Shown here in pieces: positions 51,330 to 61,559 of a stretch of 64,000 bases of DNA. The notes beneath the pieces are model-generated. The model saw only the letters and a program-made list of their open reading frames with translations. It was not told the origin of the DNA and searched no databases. Source of the stretch: Typhlomys cinereus (lineage: Eukaryota; Chordata; Mammalia; Rodentia; Platacanthomyidae); contig JALPQD010000360.1 of the NCBI GenBank assembly GCA_023101885.1, forward strand, positions 806,001 to 870,000, given 5' to 3'. A program made the translations under genes and the position numbers. The first letter of the stretch is position 1. Each line of letters begins with the position of its first letter.

Positions 51330-53130
51330 ATATTATACTTAGAAACTTCAAGTCTATATTTATCGGTGAAATTTGTCTCTGGTTTCTTCTTCTTTTTGGC
51401 TTTTATGGCTATCTCTTACAAATTTATGCTATTTTCATCAAAACATCTGGGAAATTATCTATCTTTTCTTGTTTTTTTTGATGTTTGAGAGTTTAAATGG
51501 CAAAAGATTTATGATTTTTTTGAAAGTTTGAATGAATTTCCCACTCCTCTCAAATAAAATGACTTTTTTTTTGACCTAATGCTTTGTTTTTGTTTTCCAG
51601 TTGTCTTTGCAAAGATTTGTTACTTGACACATTTCTGCATGTATTCCATGGTCATCATTGGGGTACATTTTTTCTAAGAATATCCATTTCATCAGATTTC
51701 TAGTTTATTAGCTTGGGTCTATGTATATTATTTTGTAGTGATTTGAAAAATGTTGTTGCCATCTGTGGCTCTGTCTCTCTTCTCATCCTTAGTGAGAAGT
51801 TCCTATTTTTATTTTTTGAAATTTTCCTTGATGAGCTCTGCCAGGGTGTTGCTGTTTATTGTCTCCCTCAAATAACTGCATTTTCCATGTCTGTTCCAGT
51901 CCGGCTCTCCCCTGGTATCATCTGCTATGTTCCACGTCTGTTTTTTCAGTTCTGTCACCTCTTCTAGTGTCCTGAGCCAAATATCCCGACATAATTTGAA
52001 TTATATCCAGTGACTGGTCAAAGACGGGACAGTATGCAGGTCTCCTGCTACAAGCATGACATTTATCAATATCTGCGCATTTTTCTAAATGAATCTTGCC
52101 TTATATATCCTGAATATATTTTTATGTTATCGGGGTCCAAGCTTCATTGTGAAGTCACAGATCTGAGCCCAAATCCTCCTCTGCTGCTTGCCAAAGGATG
52201 TACCAGTTTTAGCATTTCCTAAATGTCCTCCTGAATATTCTTCTTTTTCTCTTTCCATTTGTGTGTGTGTATGTGTGCATATGTGTGTGTGGGTATGCAC
52301 ATGTGTGTGGGCACGCATGCATGTGCCAGGGCACGTGTGGAAGCCTGAGATTGATATTGGGAGTTATCCTTGATTGCTCTTCCACTGTGTTCTTTTTGAA
52401 ATACGGTCTCTAATCAAACCCAGAACCTAACCAACAGGGCTCGTGTGGTTAACCACTTGCTCTGAGGATTTCCAGTCTCCATCTTCTGGAATTACAGATG
52501 GGCCACTACACCTACCTGGCATTTTACATGAGGTCGAGCATCCTGAACTTTAGTCTTTTGCCTTTTGCAACAAGTTTTTACTGCTGAGCCATTTGCCCAG
52601 CCCATGTTCCCCTTTTTTAAATACTTAAATGATAAAATCAATACAAAGCACTTCATATAAAGCCAGGTATGTGCCTTGCATGTTGTTCTTTGCTTTGTAA
52701 TTAGAAATACAAAATACTTGCATTGAATTTGATATTATTATCTCCACTCACAATAGCATTTTTCATTGCTTCTTTTTTATTTTGTATTACTTATTCTTAT
52801 CTAGACTCTCTTGTTAACAACATATCTTTCGATTTTGAATTTTTTCCCTCCAATTATGAATCTTTGTCTTTTAATGGGACAATTCAACCCATTTACATTT
52901 TTGCAAGTCACATCATTAGCTTTTATCTCTTTCCTCTCCCAAACCATTCTCTGATTTTGAAAACTTTAAGGCCACAGTTTATGAAAAAAATTAATCTGTT
53001 TGACTGCACATGAATTGTTATTGCTCTATGCATCATTTCAAATAATTTGGGACTTTCGTGATAACGACTGTAAAGTCTTGCTTATTTCCTTGTCCTCTTG
53101 CCCTGTGGCTCACTTCCCTTTTATTTTGCT
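51330..53130 (-). repeat. Old LINE-1 (L1M-type, antisense), split by a SINE
   Basis: 51640-52160 holds ATCCATTTCATCAGATTTC, TAGTTTATTAGCTTGGGTC, TTGCCTTATATATCCTGAA and TTTTATGTTATCGGGG. After the SINE, 52720-53130 has CTTTGTCTTTTAATGGGAC and CAACCCATTTACATTTTTGC. These follow antisense ORF2/3' L1 order. All frames are broken. Confidence 0.65.
52255..52606 (-). mobile_element. Composite SINE, GT-tailed (antisense), inside old L1
   Basis: GTGTGTGTGTATGTGTGC, GTGGAAGCCTGAGATTGATA, AATACGGTCTCTAATCAAACC, AATTACAGATGGGCCACTACACC, GCTGAGCCATTTGCCCAGCCC. Same family as 15762 and 44455. Confidence 0.8.
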
Positions 53131-53139
53131 AACTTATCA

Positions 53140-53475
53140 GTTATTAATTTAACCAACAAATATCTATTTTACACCCACACATACACACATACCCACACTA
53201 CATAAGTGGTGGGGGGCGTATGTAACATAGACTTAGTCTGTGTCCTGGTTGAACCTACACTTAGAGGATGAGAGAGAAAGAGAAGTAAAGAGACAACAAA
53301 CTAAAACAAATATGAAAGAAACAAGAAGGGCCTTAGAAAGAATAATGACATATATGCGTGTATTTAGATACTTTAATGGAGGACTTCCTTTGAAGGTGAC
53401 ATCTGTGCTGCCAGAGGAAAAAAAGGAGGATATTCCAGGCAAGAAGGATGGTGTTTGCAAATGAGGAAATGGTCT
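53140..53475 (-). repeat. L2 LINE remnant (antisense)
   Basis: AACCAACAAATATCTATTTTAC, GTGTCCTGGTTGAACCTACAC, AGGATATTCCAGGCAAGAAGG and GTTTGCAAATGAGGAAATGG. Antisense L2 order is clear at the 3' side. Confidence 0.7.
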
Positions 53476-53479
53476 TATT

Positions 53480-53640
53480 CTAATGCTGTTTGCATATAAA
53501 CTCTTTTGCTGTATCTAGTAATTAGTTTTGAATTAAAGGGATATACAGGAACACAGTGAATCTCTTGTAGGTAAAATAAAAGAAAGATTGGAAAAAAAAT
53601 GGTCAAGGCCAGCTCAGAAGCTCTTCATTTCTACCCATCT
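53480..53640. other. Short unique interval
   Basis: AT-rich; includes TTGAATTAAAGGGATATAC. No feature. Confidence 0.3.
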
Positions 53641-53644
53641 ACCT

Positions 53645-54330
53645 ACAGACACACTTAACCCATGCATCCATGCTTCCATCCGTGCATCCATCCATGCACC
53701 CATCCACATAGCCATCCATGCATCCATGCATTCATGCATCCATCCACGCATCCATCCATCTATGCACCCATGCATCCATCCATCCATTCATGCATCCATC
53801 CATGCTTCCATCCATGTGCCCATCCACATAGCCATTCATGCATTCATCCATCCATGCACCCATGCATCCATCCATCCATTCATGCATCCATCCATTCATG
53901 CATCCATCCACGCATCCATCCATCTATGCACCCATGCATCCATCCATCCATTCATGCATCCATCCATCCATCCATGCTTCCATCCATGCTTTCATCCATG
54001 TGCCCATCCACATAGCCATTCGTGCATCCATCCATTCATGCATCCATTCATGCATCCATTCATGCATCCATCCATTCATGCATCCATCCATGTATCCATC
54101 CATGCATTCATGCATCCATCTATGCATCCATCCATGCATCCATCCATGTGCCCATCTATGCATCCATCCATGCGGCCTTCCATCCATGCATCCATCCATG
54201 CATCCATCCACACATCCATCCATGCACCCATCTAGCCACGCACCCGTGCATCCATCCATGCATCCATCCATCCATCCATGCATCCATGTAGCTATCCACG
54301 ATCCATGCAGCCATCCATGCTTCCACCCAA
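53645..54330 (+). repeat. CATC/CATG minisatellite with higher-order structure, about 690 bp
   Basis: Tetramers CATC, CATG, CACC and CATT are arranged in longer units. CATCCACATAGCCAT recurs at 53701, 53821 and 54005 (steps 120 and 184). A block starting CCACGCATCCATCCATCTAT recurs at 53744 and 53908 (step 164). Stop-free frames up to 236 codons of M/H/P/S/I residues are artefacts. Confidence 0.96.
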
Positions 54331-54334
54331 CGTT

Positions 54335-54410
54335 GTTTTGGATGCCTACTATGTGCCAGATCTTCTTCCAAGTGATGATTGTATGACTAATGCACATACC
54401 AGTTGGAACA
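54335..54410 (-). repeat. MIR/L2 terminal trace (antisense)
   Basis: TTGGATGCCTACTATGTGCC is the shared antisense L2/MIR terminus. The rest is unclear. Confidence 0.55.
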
Positions 54411-54414
54411 CAGA

Positions 54415-55010
54415 GCATGGCTGTACAGAGGCTGGAGGGCCTGTGAGGATAAAGCTCGTTGCTTCTGACTGAGTGGGATGTACTGGAGAGAGGAGGAGGC
54501 ACGTGTGATGTACTCTGTAGAGCCCCGAGCCCAGGGAGGAGGTGGCAGGGAAGAGCTGAGAGCAACTCTTGCCAGATGGCTTCATTCTTCCCTCCAAAGG
54601 AAGTGGGGACTTCATGCTGTGATGCGATACACAAGAACAGTGTTTCCTGTGGTTTGCAAGGGCATTTTTGAATCTAAAGACTACAGCTTGTTGATGTGCG
54701 AAAAAAAATTGCCTTTTTTTTTTTTTTTGGCTTTTTAAGACTTTGTGAAGGGATAATCAGACTAATTTTATAAGCCTGGGGAAAGATGCTTGGGGTGAAC
54801 CTAAATGCAAACATGACTGATCATGGCTGGAGCCCTAAGCAAAAGTTGCTGTCACCTGCTGCAGACTTGGCCAGGGACACACTGCTGGGTTTTCCAGCTA
54901 TCACCTGGACATTGATATTCTCCCTTCTGGACTGACTGAGTCCTGGAAATCGACTAGACCTGACATTGCATCTCATCTGATTTGACCCTGACTCCAGGAA
55001 CCTTACTGTT
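54415..55010. other. Unique sequence, no gene seen
   Basis: Contains a T18 run near 54712 and no recognised element. Confidence 0.35.
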
Positions 55011-55014
55011 TTCG

Positions 55015-55335
55015 GTGAAATGAAATGAGCTAAGTCAGTTCATTGACCTCCTAAGAACTTCAATTCCACTCTCTGGAGAAATATTTCTGTCTCTAGCTGC
55101 TCGAGAGAAGCAGTCCTCATACTGATCTGAGAGCCTCAGTATCATCTCATGTAATTGCTTTCTTACTTGATTGTATCTGAGAGGTGTTTCCATATCAATG
55201 CATATAGAGCTGCCTCCTTCATTTTAACGGTGGCATAGTGTTCCTTTCTGTGGCTGTCCCATTGATAGGCATTGCATTATTTCTGTCTCCCCTCCCCTCC
55301 CCTACCCTCGGTAGCACATAGTGATGCAATGAATC
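55015..55335 (-). repeat. Old LINE-1 trace (antisense, L1ME type)
   Basis: TTTCCATATCAATGCATATAGAG, CTGCCTCCTTCATTTTAACGG, TGGCATAGTGTTCCTTTCTG and CCCATTGATAGGCATTGC. Confidence 0.6.
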
Positions 55336-55455
55336 CCATTTTTTCTCACTGTGGACAACTCCTGTTGGTGGAACCTTTGTGTGCATAAGAGCATGTGCAG
55401 AGCTGGGGAGTTAGTTCAGTTGGTAAAATGCTCACTTTAAAAGCATGAGGACTTG

Positions 55456-55736
55456 GGGCTGGAGAGGTGGCTCAGGGGTTAAGCCTCTGCCTTGCAGGTG
55501 GAAGGTCCTGAGTTCGGATCCTAGACCCCACGTATAGACACCGGGCGGAAGCGGGGGCGGCCTGCGCTTCTGGTCCTGGTAGGACGGAGCTTGTGAATTC
55601 CGGGGCAGAGTAAACAAGGAGGAGGTGGAGGTGGTCCATGGTAGTTCCTGAATTCGCCCGTGGTTCTACACACACACGCACACACACACATATTCATGCA
55701 CACACGCGTATATCCACAATTGAATAATAAAAAAAA
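55456..55736 (+). mobile_element. Young CA-tail B2-superfamily SINE, 15-bp target-site duplication
   Basis: GGGCTGGAGAGGTGGCTCAG head, B box GAGTTCGGATCC, CTTCTGGTCCTGGTAGGACG, short CA tail and AATAATAAAAAAAA. AAGCATGAGGACTTG flanks it at 55441-55455 and 55737-55751. Same subfamily as 3421 and 59986 by sequence. Confidence 0.93.
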
Positions 55737-55817
55737 AAGCATGAGGACTTGAGTTCACACCTAAAGCCCACAGTGGAGAGAGAAGAGGGGGTGGCAATCA
55801 TGGTGGCATGTATTTGT

Positions 55818-56119
55818 TCCTTTTTAAAAAAATCTTATTATTTATTCAATTTTTTGTGTGTATGTGTGTGTGTGCATGTGTGTGTATTGTATGTGTCTGT
55901 GTGTAGAACTACGGACAAATTCGGGAACCACCATGGACTGCTTCCACCTCCTCCTTGTTTACTCTGCCCGGGGATTCACAGGCTCTGCCCTACCAGGGCC
56001 AGAAACGCGGGCCGCCCCTGCTTCCGCCTGGCGTCTATACGTGGGGTCTAGGATCCGAACTCGGGACCTTCCGCCTTCAAGGCAGAGGCTTAACCCCTGA
56101 GCCACCTCTCCAGCCCCAA
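55818..56119 (-). mobile_element. Young CA-tail SINE, 16-bp target-site duplication, opposite orientation
   Basis: Reverse order: TTTTTAAAAAAATC tail, GT-rich stretch, TAGAACTACGGACAAATTCG, CTACCAGGGCCAGAAACG, GGATCCGAACTCGGGACC, GAGCCACCTCTCCAGCCCC. GGTGGCATGTATTTGT flanks it perfectly at 55802-55817 and 56120-56135. Confidence 0.93.
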
Positions 56120-56339
56120 GGTGGCATGTATTTGTAATCCCAGGGCTAGGTAGGTGGAGACAGGCTCACTAGCCAGCCAGCCTAGTCTACTTGGTGAGTT
56201 CCAGGGCCAAAGACAGCCTGTCCAATAAATATATAAACAATAAATAAATAAAAAAATTTTAAAAGTGGGTGGTATCTTAGGAATAACAACCATGATTGTC
56301 CTCTGGGCTCCGTATACACACACACATATGTACTCCCCA

Positions 56340-56361
56340 CATATGTGCATTTATATATGTG

Positions 56362-56392
<31 letters not shown>

Positions 56393-56393
56393 G
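56340..56393 (+). repeat. CA-rich microsatellite
   Basis: (CA)9 at about 56366-56380 and a second (CA) run after AAA. Short AT-rich flank. Confidence 0.85.
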
Positions 56394-56394
56394 G

Positions 56395-57355
56395 GTCATA
56401 TGCACTTTAGATTTGCTAGAGATTTCTGATTGATTGATTGATTTCTCTCAATGCACTGTGTGTTCCTCATAAGCCTGGCTTCTTGACCCTCCTCCTTCCC
56501 CTGTGAGTCACCTGAGCTGAATGTTGTCTCTGCTTCTTTCCTCCACTGCAACTGCTTCCTTTAATCTATAAAATCGATTTCTTTCCCTAATCAAGACACA
56601 ATCCCTAAAGGCATCTTGAAAATATTAATTGCATCTGTCATTTGGAGGTCATGAGCATATGAGGGTTTGAGGAGGGTATCATCTTTCCAAATTGCTCATG
56701 GTTCATATAGCGCAGTAAGAGTTCCTCTCCCTGCCACCAATCCTTCTGGGATAGCTCACATCCACCCTCTTTCCCAATGGGGTTTCTCCTAAGGGTAAGT
56801 AGTAGGCATGAGTTCTCTTGCATCTGAAGATTCATGAACTCACCCCAGGGCCCCCGCTGCTTGACTGGGAAAATGTTAGCATTTGGAACCTGCTGGCTCC
56901 GGTCTTACTGTGCAAACTGGAAGCTGTGGAGTGGTGGTGTCTGTAGGAAGCAGCTCTGAGAACGGAAGGAGTGAGAGTAGATGGATGGATGAGGAAATTA
57001 GAAGAGGAAGCCGTGGGAGATATGTCTTCTTTAAAAGACAGACGTGGCAGATTTCTCCCTGCCCGTGTCTTGGAGGATGCCAAGTAGGAATTAGAAGGAA
57101 GCTGAGTTGTTTCCTGGAATTGCAGACGATTGCTGGCCTGGGAGGACCTTTTCTCTCAAGTCTCTTTCAGAATGGATGGGTCACAATTGAGTCCTCCTGT
57201 CTCAGAGACTTAGAGGATTCTTGCAACCCTCATTGCTTTAGGCTAAAGAACAGGAAAATAACAGTGGCTTGGAAAATACATTCTTTCTGGAGGTTTTGTT
57301 CATTGTGATTTTTGGTTCCTAGATTGATACCTGACATACACAAGACTCTTAATAT
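56395..57355. other. Unique sequence, no gene supported
   Basis: A 141-codon plus-strand frame at 56883-57308 begins MEPAGSGLTVQTG. It has no recognisable domain, and I saw no supporting splice or promoter context. Treated as chance. Confidence 0.4.
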
Positions 57356-57359
57356 TTAC

Positions 57360-57492
57360 TGAGAAAGAGAGAGAGAGAGAGAGACAGAGGGAGAGAGAGA
57401 CAGAGAGAGAGAGAGAGACAGAGAGAGAGAAAAACACAGAGAGAGAGACAGAGAGAGAGAGAGACAGAGAGAGAGAGGGAGAGAGAGAGAGA
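57360..57492 (+). repeat. (GA)n with CA interruptions
   Basis: GAGA runs interrupted by GACAGA at irregular intervals for about 130 bp. Confidence 0.95.
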
Positions 57493-57494
57493 AC

Positions 57495-57820
57495 TTGGTG
57501 GAGGATATAGGTCTGGGTCTGGTGGGATTTTTCCCTCCAGGGATAGTTGATAAGCTAGTGCTGTGTGAGAGAAATCAGAGTGTTTGGGACAGACTGGGCT
57601 CTTCCCCATGTGGACAATGTTCTATCTTTTCTTAAATGTAGATTTCTCTGCTAATAAGCAGGGGATCCCAAAAGAGCAATGAGCAGTGTTTGCTTTGCCT
57701 TGTTAAAAATGAAATGCTTTATTTTGAAATCACCCCATTGTCCCCGGACATGGTATCCTATGTAACCATGGTACATTTCCCCCAGACATTTTATGTAGGT
57801 TTATAAGAATCCACCAGTGA
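57495..57820. other. Unique sequence, no gene seen
   Basis: No recognised element. Confidence 0.35.
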
Positions 57821-57824
57821 TTTT

Positions 57825-58245
57825 CAGAGATTATTATCCGCTACTTTCTTGCTGTGGTGACAAAGAAACTGACCGAACACATGAGAGAGAGGGGTTTATT
57901 TTGACTTGTAATTTCATCGAGCTCAGGGCACCACAGAGGGGCAGTCATGGCAGGGCAGAGCAGCTCCCAACATGGCAGCCAGGAAAAAGGGCAAAGGAGA
58001 GATACCAGGAGGAATCGGGCCATGACACAGGCCCCAGGGACATGCTCCCAGCAATCTTCTTCCTTTAGAAACCCCTCCTTTTATTTTTCACCATCTCCAA
58101 TAATGCCATCAAATGAGGAATCTGTCAAGGGTTGATCCCTTGATTAGGTCAGGCCCTGAAGGCCCAATCCTCTCTGGAAACATTCTCACATGCACCTGAG
58201 AGGTGTGTTTTACAAATCTCCTAGACATTTCTTAATCTGTCCAAG
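57825..58245 (-). mobile_element. URR1-like interspersed repeat
   Basis: CTTGCTGTGGTGACAAAG, GAGAGGGGTTTATTTTGAC, TCATGGCAGGGCAGAGC, ATCCCTTGATTAGGTCAGGC and TGTCCAAGTTAGC resemble the reverse of the rodent URR1-type layout. It has GTTTATTTT/AACTTGGACA ends similar in kind to the 400-bp family but a distinct interior. Confidence 0.5.
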
Positions 58246-58387
58246 TTAGCAATAATTACTTATCATCTTCATTCTTCTCCACATTACCACCACCACCACC
58301 ATTTTCAGCATCATGATAAAATGGTAGAAACAGCAGGTCAATGGTTAGGCTGGTACTTACTTTGTGCCAAAATAATTTCATTTACTT

Positions 58388-58428
<41 letters not shown>

Positions 58429-58665
58429 CAGAAGGCACTGTGTGTCTCTGTGAAGGACCAAGGGTAACTTTGGGAATCATTCTGGATTGCTTCCACCTCC
58501 TTTTTGCTTCACTCTGGGATTCCCCAGGTTCTGCCCACCAGGGCCAGAAGTACAGGCCACAGTATCATTTCTGCCTGGCAATTTTACATGGGACCTGGGA
58601 TCTGAACTCAGGACCTTCTGCCTTTGAGACAGAGTCTTAACCCTTGAACCATCCCTCCAGCCCTC
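58388..58665 (-). mobile_element. CA-tail-type SINE with (GT)n (antisense)
   Basis: About 38 bp GT, CAGAAGGCACTGTGTGTC, GGGAATCATTCTGGATTGC, CCACCAGGGCCAGAAG, GGACCTGGGATCTGAAC, TTGAACCATCCCTCCAGCCC. Confidence 0.92.
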
Positions 58666-58679
58666 CAGTGCTAATATAA

Positions 58680-58860
58680 GTTCTTTCCCTACAGTAATTC
58701 ATGTGGCCTTTCAGTACCCTGTGGAGCTCAGGAACTGTTACAACTAGTTCCAGCTTTACAGATGAACCACAGTAGTTCAGACAGAGAGGCCACACAGTTT
58801 GGTCTGTCTTGTGTTGAAACCAGAATTGCCCAGCTTCAGAGTTCCACCGTTATGTTCTGC
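58680..58860 (-). repeat. MIR SINE (antisense)
   Basis: CAGCTTTACAGATGAACCAC, CAGAGAGGCCACACAGTTTGG, TGTTGAAACCAGAATTGCCC. Confidence 0.7.
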
Positions 58861-58864
58861 ACAG

Positions 58865-59400
58865 TAACGATAATCTTGTCATCTCTTGACAACTATGTGT
58901 TAAGGCCTAGACCCTAAGTTTTATATGCATTATTTTTAAACTCTTCACTGACTAGGGGGTTGTGATAAATAAAGCACATTGATTTTGTTTTCCTCAGCAT
59001 GGCATATGTGTAGGGATGATAGACTGTCCTAGATTTATTATTTATTATTTTTTTCCCAGGATGCATTTTGGACAGGCCTGCTGTGTATATTCAGGTGTTG
59101 GTACCACCATCTCATTTCTCTCTCCACAGCAGCCAAGATTCTCAGGGCGAGGTCAGAACACAGACAATGAGAAGTACTTTAATATTGAGAGTGCAAAAAG
59201 ATAACACTTCAATTAAGCAGCAGGCTCCTGCCTGAGGGAATACAAGGGGCTCAGTAGTTTCTGCCCTAGATCTTGCCGGTAGCTGGGAGGGGCAGTCAGA
59301 CCAGAAGCAAGTTTTGAACTGTAGGGTTTGGTTTTGGAAGAAGAGAATGGGGTGGGGAGGGGAGAGGGGGAGATCTTGGGCATGGGAGAAACTAGAGCTC
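58865..59400. other. Unique sequence, no gene seen
   Basis: A 101-codon minus-strand frame at 59142-59447 is unsupported. Purine-rich GGGGTGGGGAGGGGAGAGGG near 59350 is quadruplex-capable at best marginally. Confidence 0.35.
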
Positions 59401-59404
59401 ATTT

Positions 59405-59660
59405 CCCAAGAGTCTTTGCGGCACGCGGCTCTCACTGTCTGGAACAATTGCCCTCTTTCTCTCCAAATGGTGGGCCCTCATTCTGAAGTGTTTTCTCTTT
59501 GTCTGACGTCCCACCTAAAATTCTATTTGGGTACTTATTACAACTATTAGCTTCATAAAGTTTGGAGTCTCTCGTTTGCTTGCCGTGTCCTCTGAGGCTT
59601 GGAATGGAAGTAGGCATACAGCAGGTCCTTATTAAATATTTGTTGAATAAATGATGTTCC
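59405..59660 (+). repeat. L2 LINE 3' end
   Basis: GCCCTCATTCTGAAGTGTTT, TGACGTCCCACCTAAAATTC, TACTTATTACAACTATTAGC, and the terminal CCTTATTAAATATTTGTTG, AATAAATGATG are sense L2. Confidence 0.75.
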
Positions 59661-59809
59661 ATTTCAAGTCCTTATTTGTATTCATCTTAGAACTCAACAC
59701 TGTATGCTGTTAGCTTTCCAATTTCTTTGAGTTTCCTTCATGAACCTTAATCTTCATAAGGGAAGTGTCTGTCTGTTTCACTGGCCACCTGGTGCCCAGG
59801 GCACATCTG

Positions 59810-59970
59810 GTAAGTGGTAAAGAATGTAGGTTCTGGGGTCAGACTCAGATCCAGGATCTTCTTGTCAGCCATGCAATGATTGCTAGCTGCCTCCATTTCC
59901 ACACGTGCATAAAAGAGTAATATCCTCTATCTCATGGATGGACTGAAACAAAGATAGAATAAGATGCTTA
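59810..59970 (+). repeat. MIR SINE
   Basis: GTAGGTTCTGGGGTCAGACTC, AGATCCAGGATC, CTCCATTTCCACACGTGC, AAAGAGTAATATCCTC. Its 3' side is cut by the SINE at 59986. Confidence 0.7.
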
Positions 59971-59985
59971 GAAAAGTATGGCGTG

Positions 59986-60195
59986 AGGGCTGGAGAGGTG
60001 GCTCAGGAGTTAAGCCTCTGCCTTGCAGGTAGAAGGTCCTGAGTTCGGATCCTAGACCCCACGTATAGATGCTGGACGGAAGCGGGGGCGGTCTGCGTTT
60101 CTGGTCCTGGTAGGACGGAGCCTGTGAATCCCAGGGCAGAGTAAACAAGGAGGAGGTGGAGGCGGTCCATGGTGGTTCCCAAATTCGCCCGTGGT

Positions 60196-60249
<54 letters not shown>

Positions 60250-60301
60250 TGAGCGCGCACACACACACGCATAATTGAATAAATAATAAATAATAAAAAA
60301 A
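59986..60301 (+). mobile_element. Young CA-tail B2-superfamily SINE, 15-bp target-site duplication
   Basis: AGGGCTGGAGAGGTGGCTCAG, B box GAGTTCGGATCC, CTGGTCCTGGTAGGACGG, CAGAGTAAACAAGGAGG, about 44 bp (CA)n, AATAAATAATAAATAATAAA tail. GAAAAGTATGGCGTG flanks it at 59971-59985 and 60302-60316. Confidence 0.94.
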
Positions 60302-60485
60302 GAAAAGTATGGCGTGTACAATAAGGACTTTTCGAAAGTCAGTTATTGTGTTACAAAATAAACGTACCTTTTCTGTTTGTGTGATAAAATCTTCTCTAAG
60401 AAAGAGACACCGACAGATGGAGATGATTTGAGAAGCCTGAGAGATACTGAAAACCAGTCTGTTTAAGTAATCCAGCATTTTCTTT

Positions 60486-60549
60486 CATCTCTGTTCTCTT
60501 GGAAAAGGCCAGTTTTTCATCTCTGTTCTCTTGGAAAAGGCCAGTTGCT
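60486..60549 (+). repeat. 32-bp tandem duplication
   Basis: CATCTCTGTTCTCTTGGAAA and the following AGGCCAGTT occur at 60486 and 60518, identical for 29 bp. A clean recent tandem copy. Confidence 0.95.
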
Positions 60550-60567
60550 AGCATGCTTAATGTTTCT

Positions 60568-60784
60568 CCTCCTCCTCCTCCTCCTCCTCAGCTCCCCTTT
60601 GCTTTGGTTCTCCTTCCTTCCTTCCTTCCTTCCTTCCTTCCTTCCTTCCTTCCTTCCTTCCTTCCTTCCTTCCTTCCTTCCTTCCTTCCTTCCTTCCTTC
60701 CTTCCTTCCTTCCTTCCTTCCATCCTCCCTTCCTTCCATCCTCCCTTTCTTCTTTTCTTCCATCCTCCCTTCCTCCCTCCCTTC

Positions 60785-60877
<93 letters not shown>

Positions 60878-60880
60878 AAT
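60568..60880 (+). repeat. (CTC)n, (TTCC)n and (CT)n compound array
   Basis: (CTC) repeats at 60568-60590, pure TTCC at 60613-60720, mixed TCCC/TTCC to 60785, then (CT)n in two blocks to 60875. Pyrimidines on the plus strand throughout. Frames of 114-127 codons are artefacts. Confidence 0.97.
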
Positions 60881-60884
60881 AGCA

Positions 60885-61490
60885 AGTGAGGAATCTTGCT
60901 TGCTAACTGGCTGCTGGGGTGTAGGATCCAGCGCTTCCATTTACAGAAGCAGCTGCCCCTGGAATGTAGCTGCCCGGCTGCCAGCGACTCCCAGGCCCCG
61001 GACTGGCCAGAAATACATTTTGCAGCTTACTCTGAGTTGGCCTGCTGGTCCACAGAACATCTCCTCTCCCTTTACTCATTTGTGTCCGTTTAAAACAGAG
61101 CACCAGCAATTCATGCTCCTGATTACATTCCAAAACAAGACCCTGCCCAGCACCCAGCCACTAGAAGGGCAGATCTCTTTCCTACGGGCATGTTTGGATG
61201 TTCTTACTCCTCCTCCCATGCCCCCCTCCCATCCTCCCGCCCCCTGCAACCTGCAAAACAAGCTTGATACATCAACACGAGGAATTTACAAGGCAAATTT
61301 TTTGTATGTCTCCAATATTGTAGCCGCAAATTTATATTAATTTATTTACATGAAATTTAGATTGAAGTAGGTGCCTTATAGTTTCATTTGAAGTGCTGAT
61401 AAGCCTAGAACCTCTGGTAGGACTGACTTGCTGTTTTTCTTTGGGCAGTTTTCCAAATATCCAAAAACCAAGATACAGTGATGGATTTTT
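60885..61490. other. Repeat-free stretch, best candidate regulatory element
   Basis: GC-richer at 60900-61020, then AT-rich at 61290-61370 (TTTATATTAATTTATTTACATG). Two TEAD-type cores: TGGAATGT at 60960 and ACATTCCA at 61125, in opposite orientation. The 146-codon frame at 60900-61340 has no domain. Function is inferred. Confidence 0.35.
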
Positions 61491-61499
61491 TTCTTGATA

Positions 61500-61556
61500 G
61501 AAACCTTGAATAGGGTTCCTAAGTGCTTAATAAATATTGGTTGAATAAGTGATTGT
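61500..61556 (+). repeat. MIR/L2 terminal fragment
   Basis: GGTTCCTAAGTGCTTAATAAAT and TTGGTTGAATAAGTGATTG are the sense terminus. Confidence 0.7.
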
Positions 61557-61559
61557 ACG

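Larger units (their letters stand above)
55399..56265 (+). repeat. B4 SINE split into three by two SINE insertions
   Basis: The host reads AGCTGGGGAGTTAGTTCAG, AAAAGCATGAGGACTTG | AGTTCACACCTAAAGCCC, ATGGTGGCATGTATTTGT | AATCCCAGGGCTAGGTAGG, GCCAGCCAGCCTAGTCTAC, GGTGAGTTCCAGGGCC. The vertical bars mark the insertions at 55456-55736 and 55818-56119. With these removed it is an ordinary B4. Confidence 0.85.

Noticed and set aside
53588..54634. Frames of 215 and 236 codons made of H/P/S/I/M or M/D/G/W repeats
   Set aside because: Products of the CATC/CATG array. No codon or domain signal outside it.
56883..57308. 141-codon frame starting MEPAGSG
   Set aside because: No recognisable family, no CpG promoter, no splice context. 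Cannot exclude a lineage-specific exon but there is no positive evidence.
60900..61340. 146-codon frame in repeat-free DNA
   Set aside because: No domain, poor coding character, competing frames on both strands. The segment looks more like regulatory DNA.
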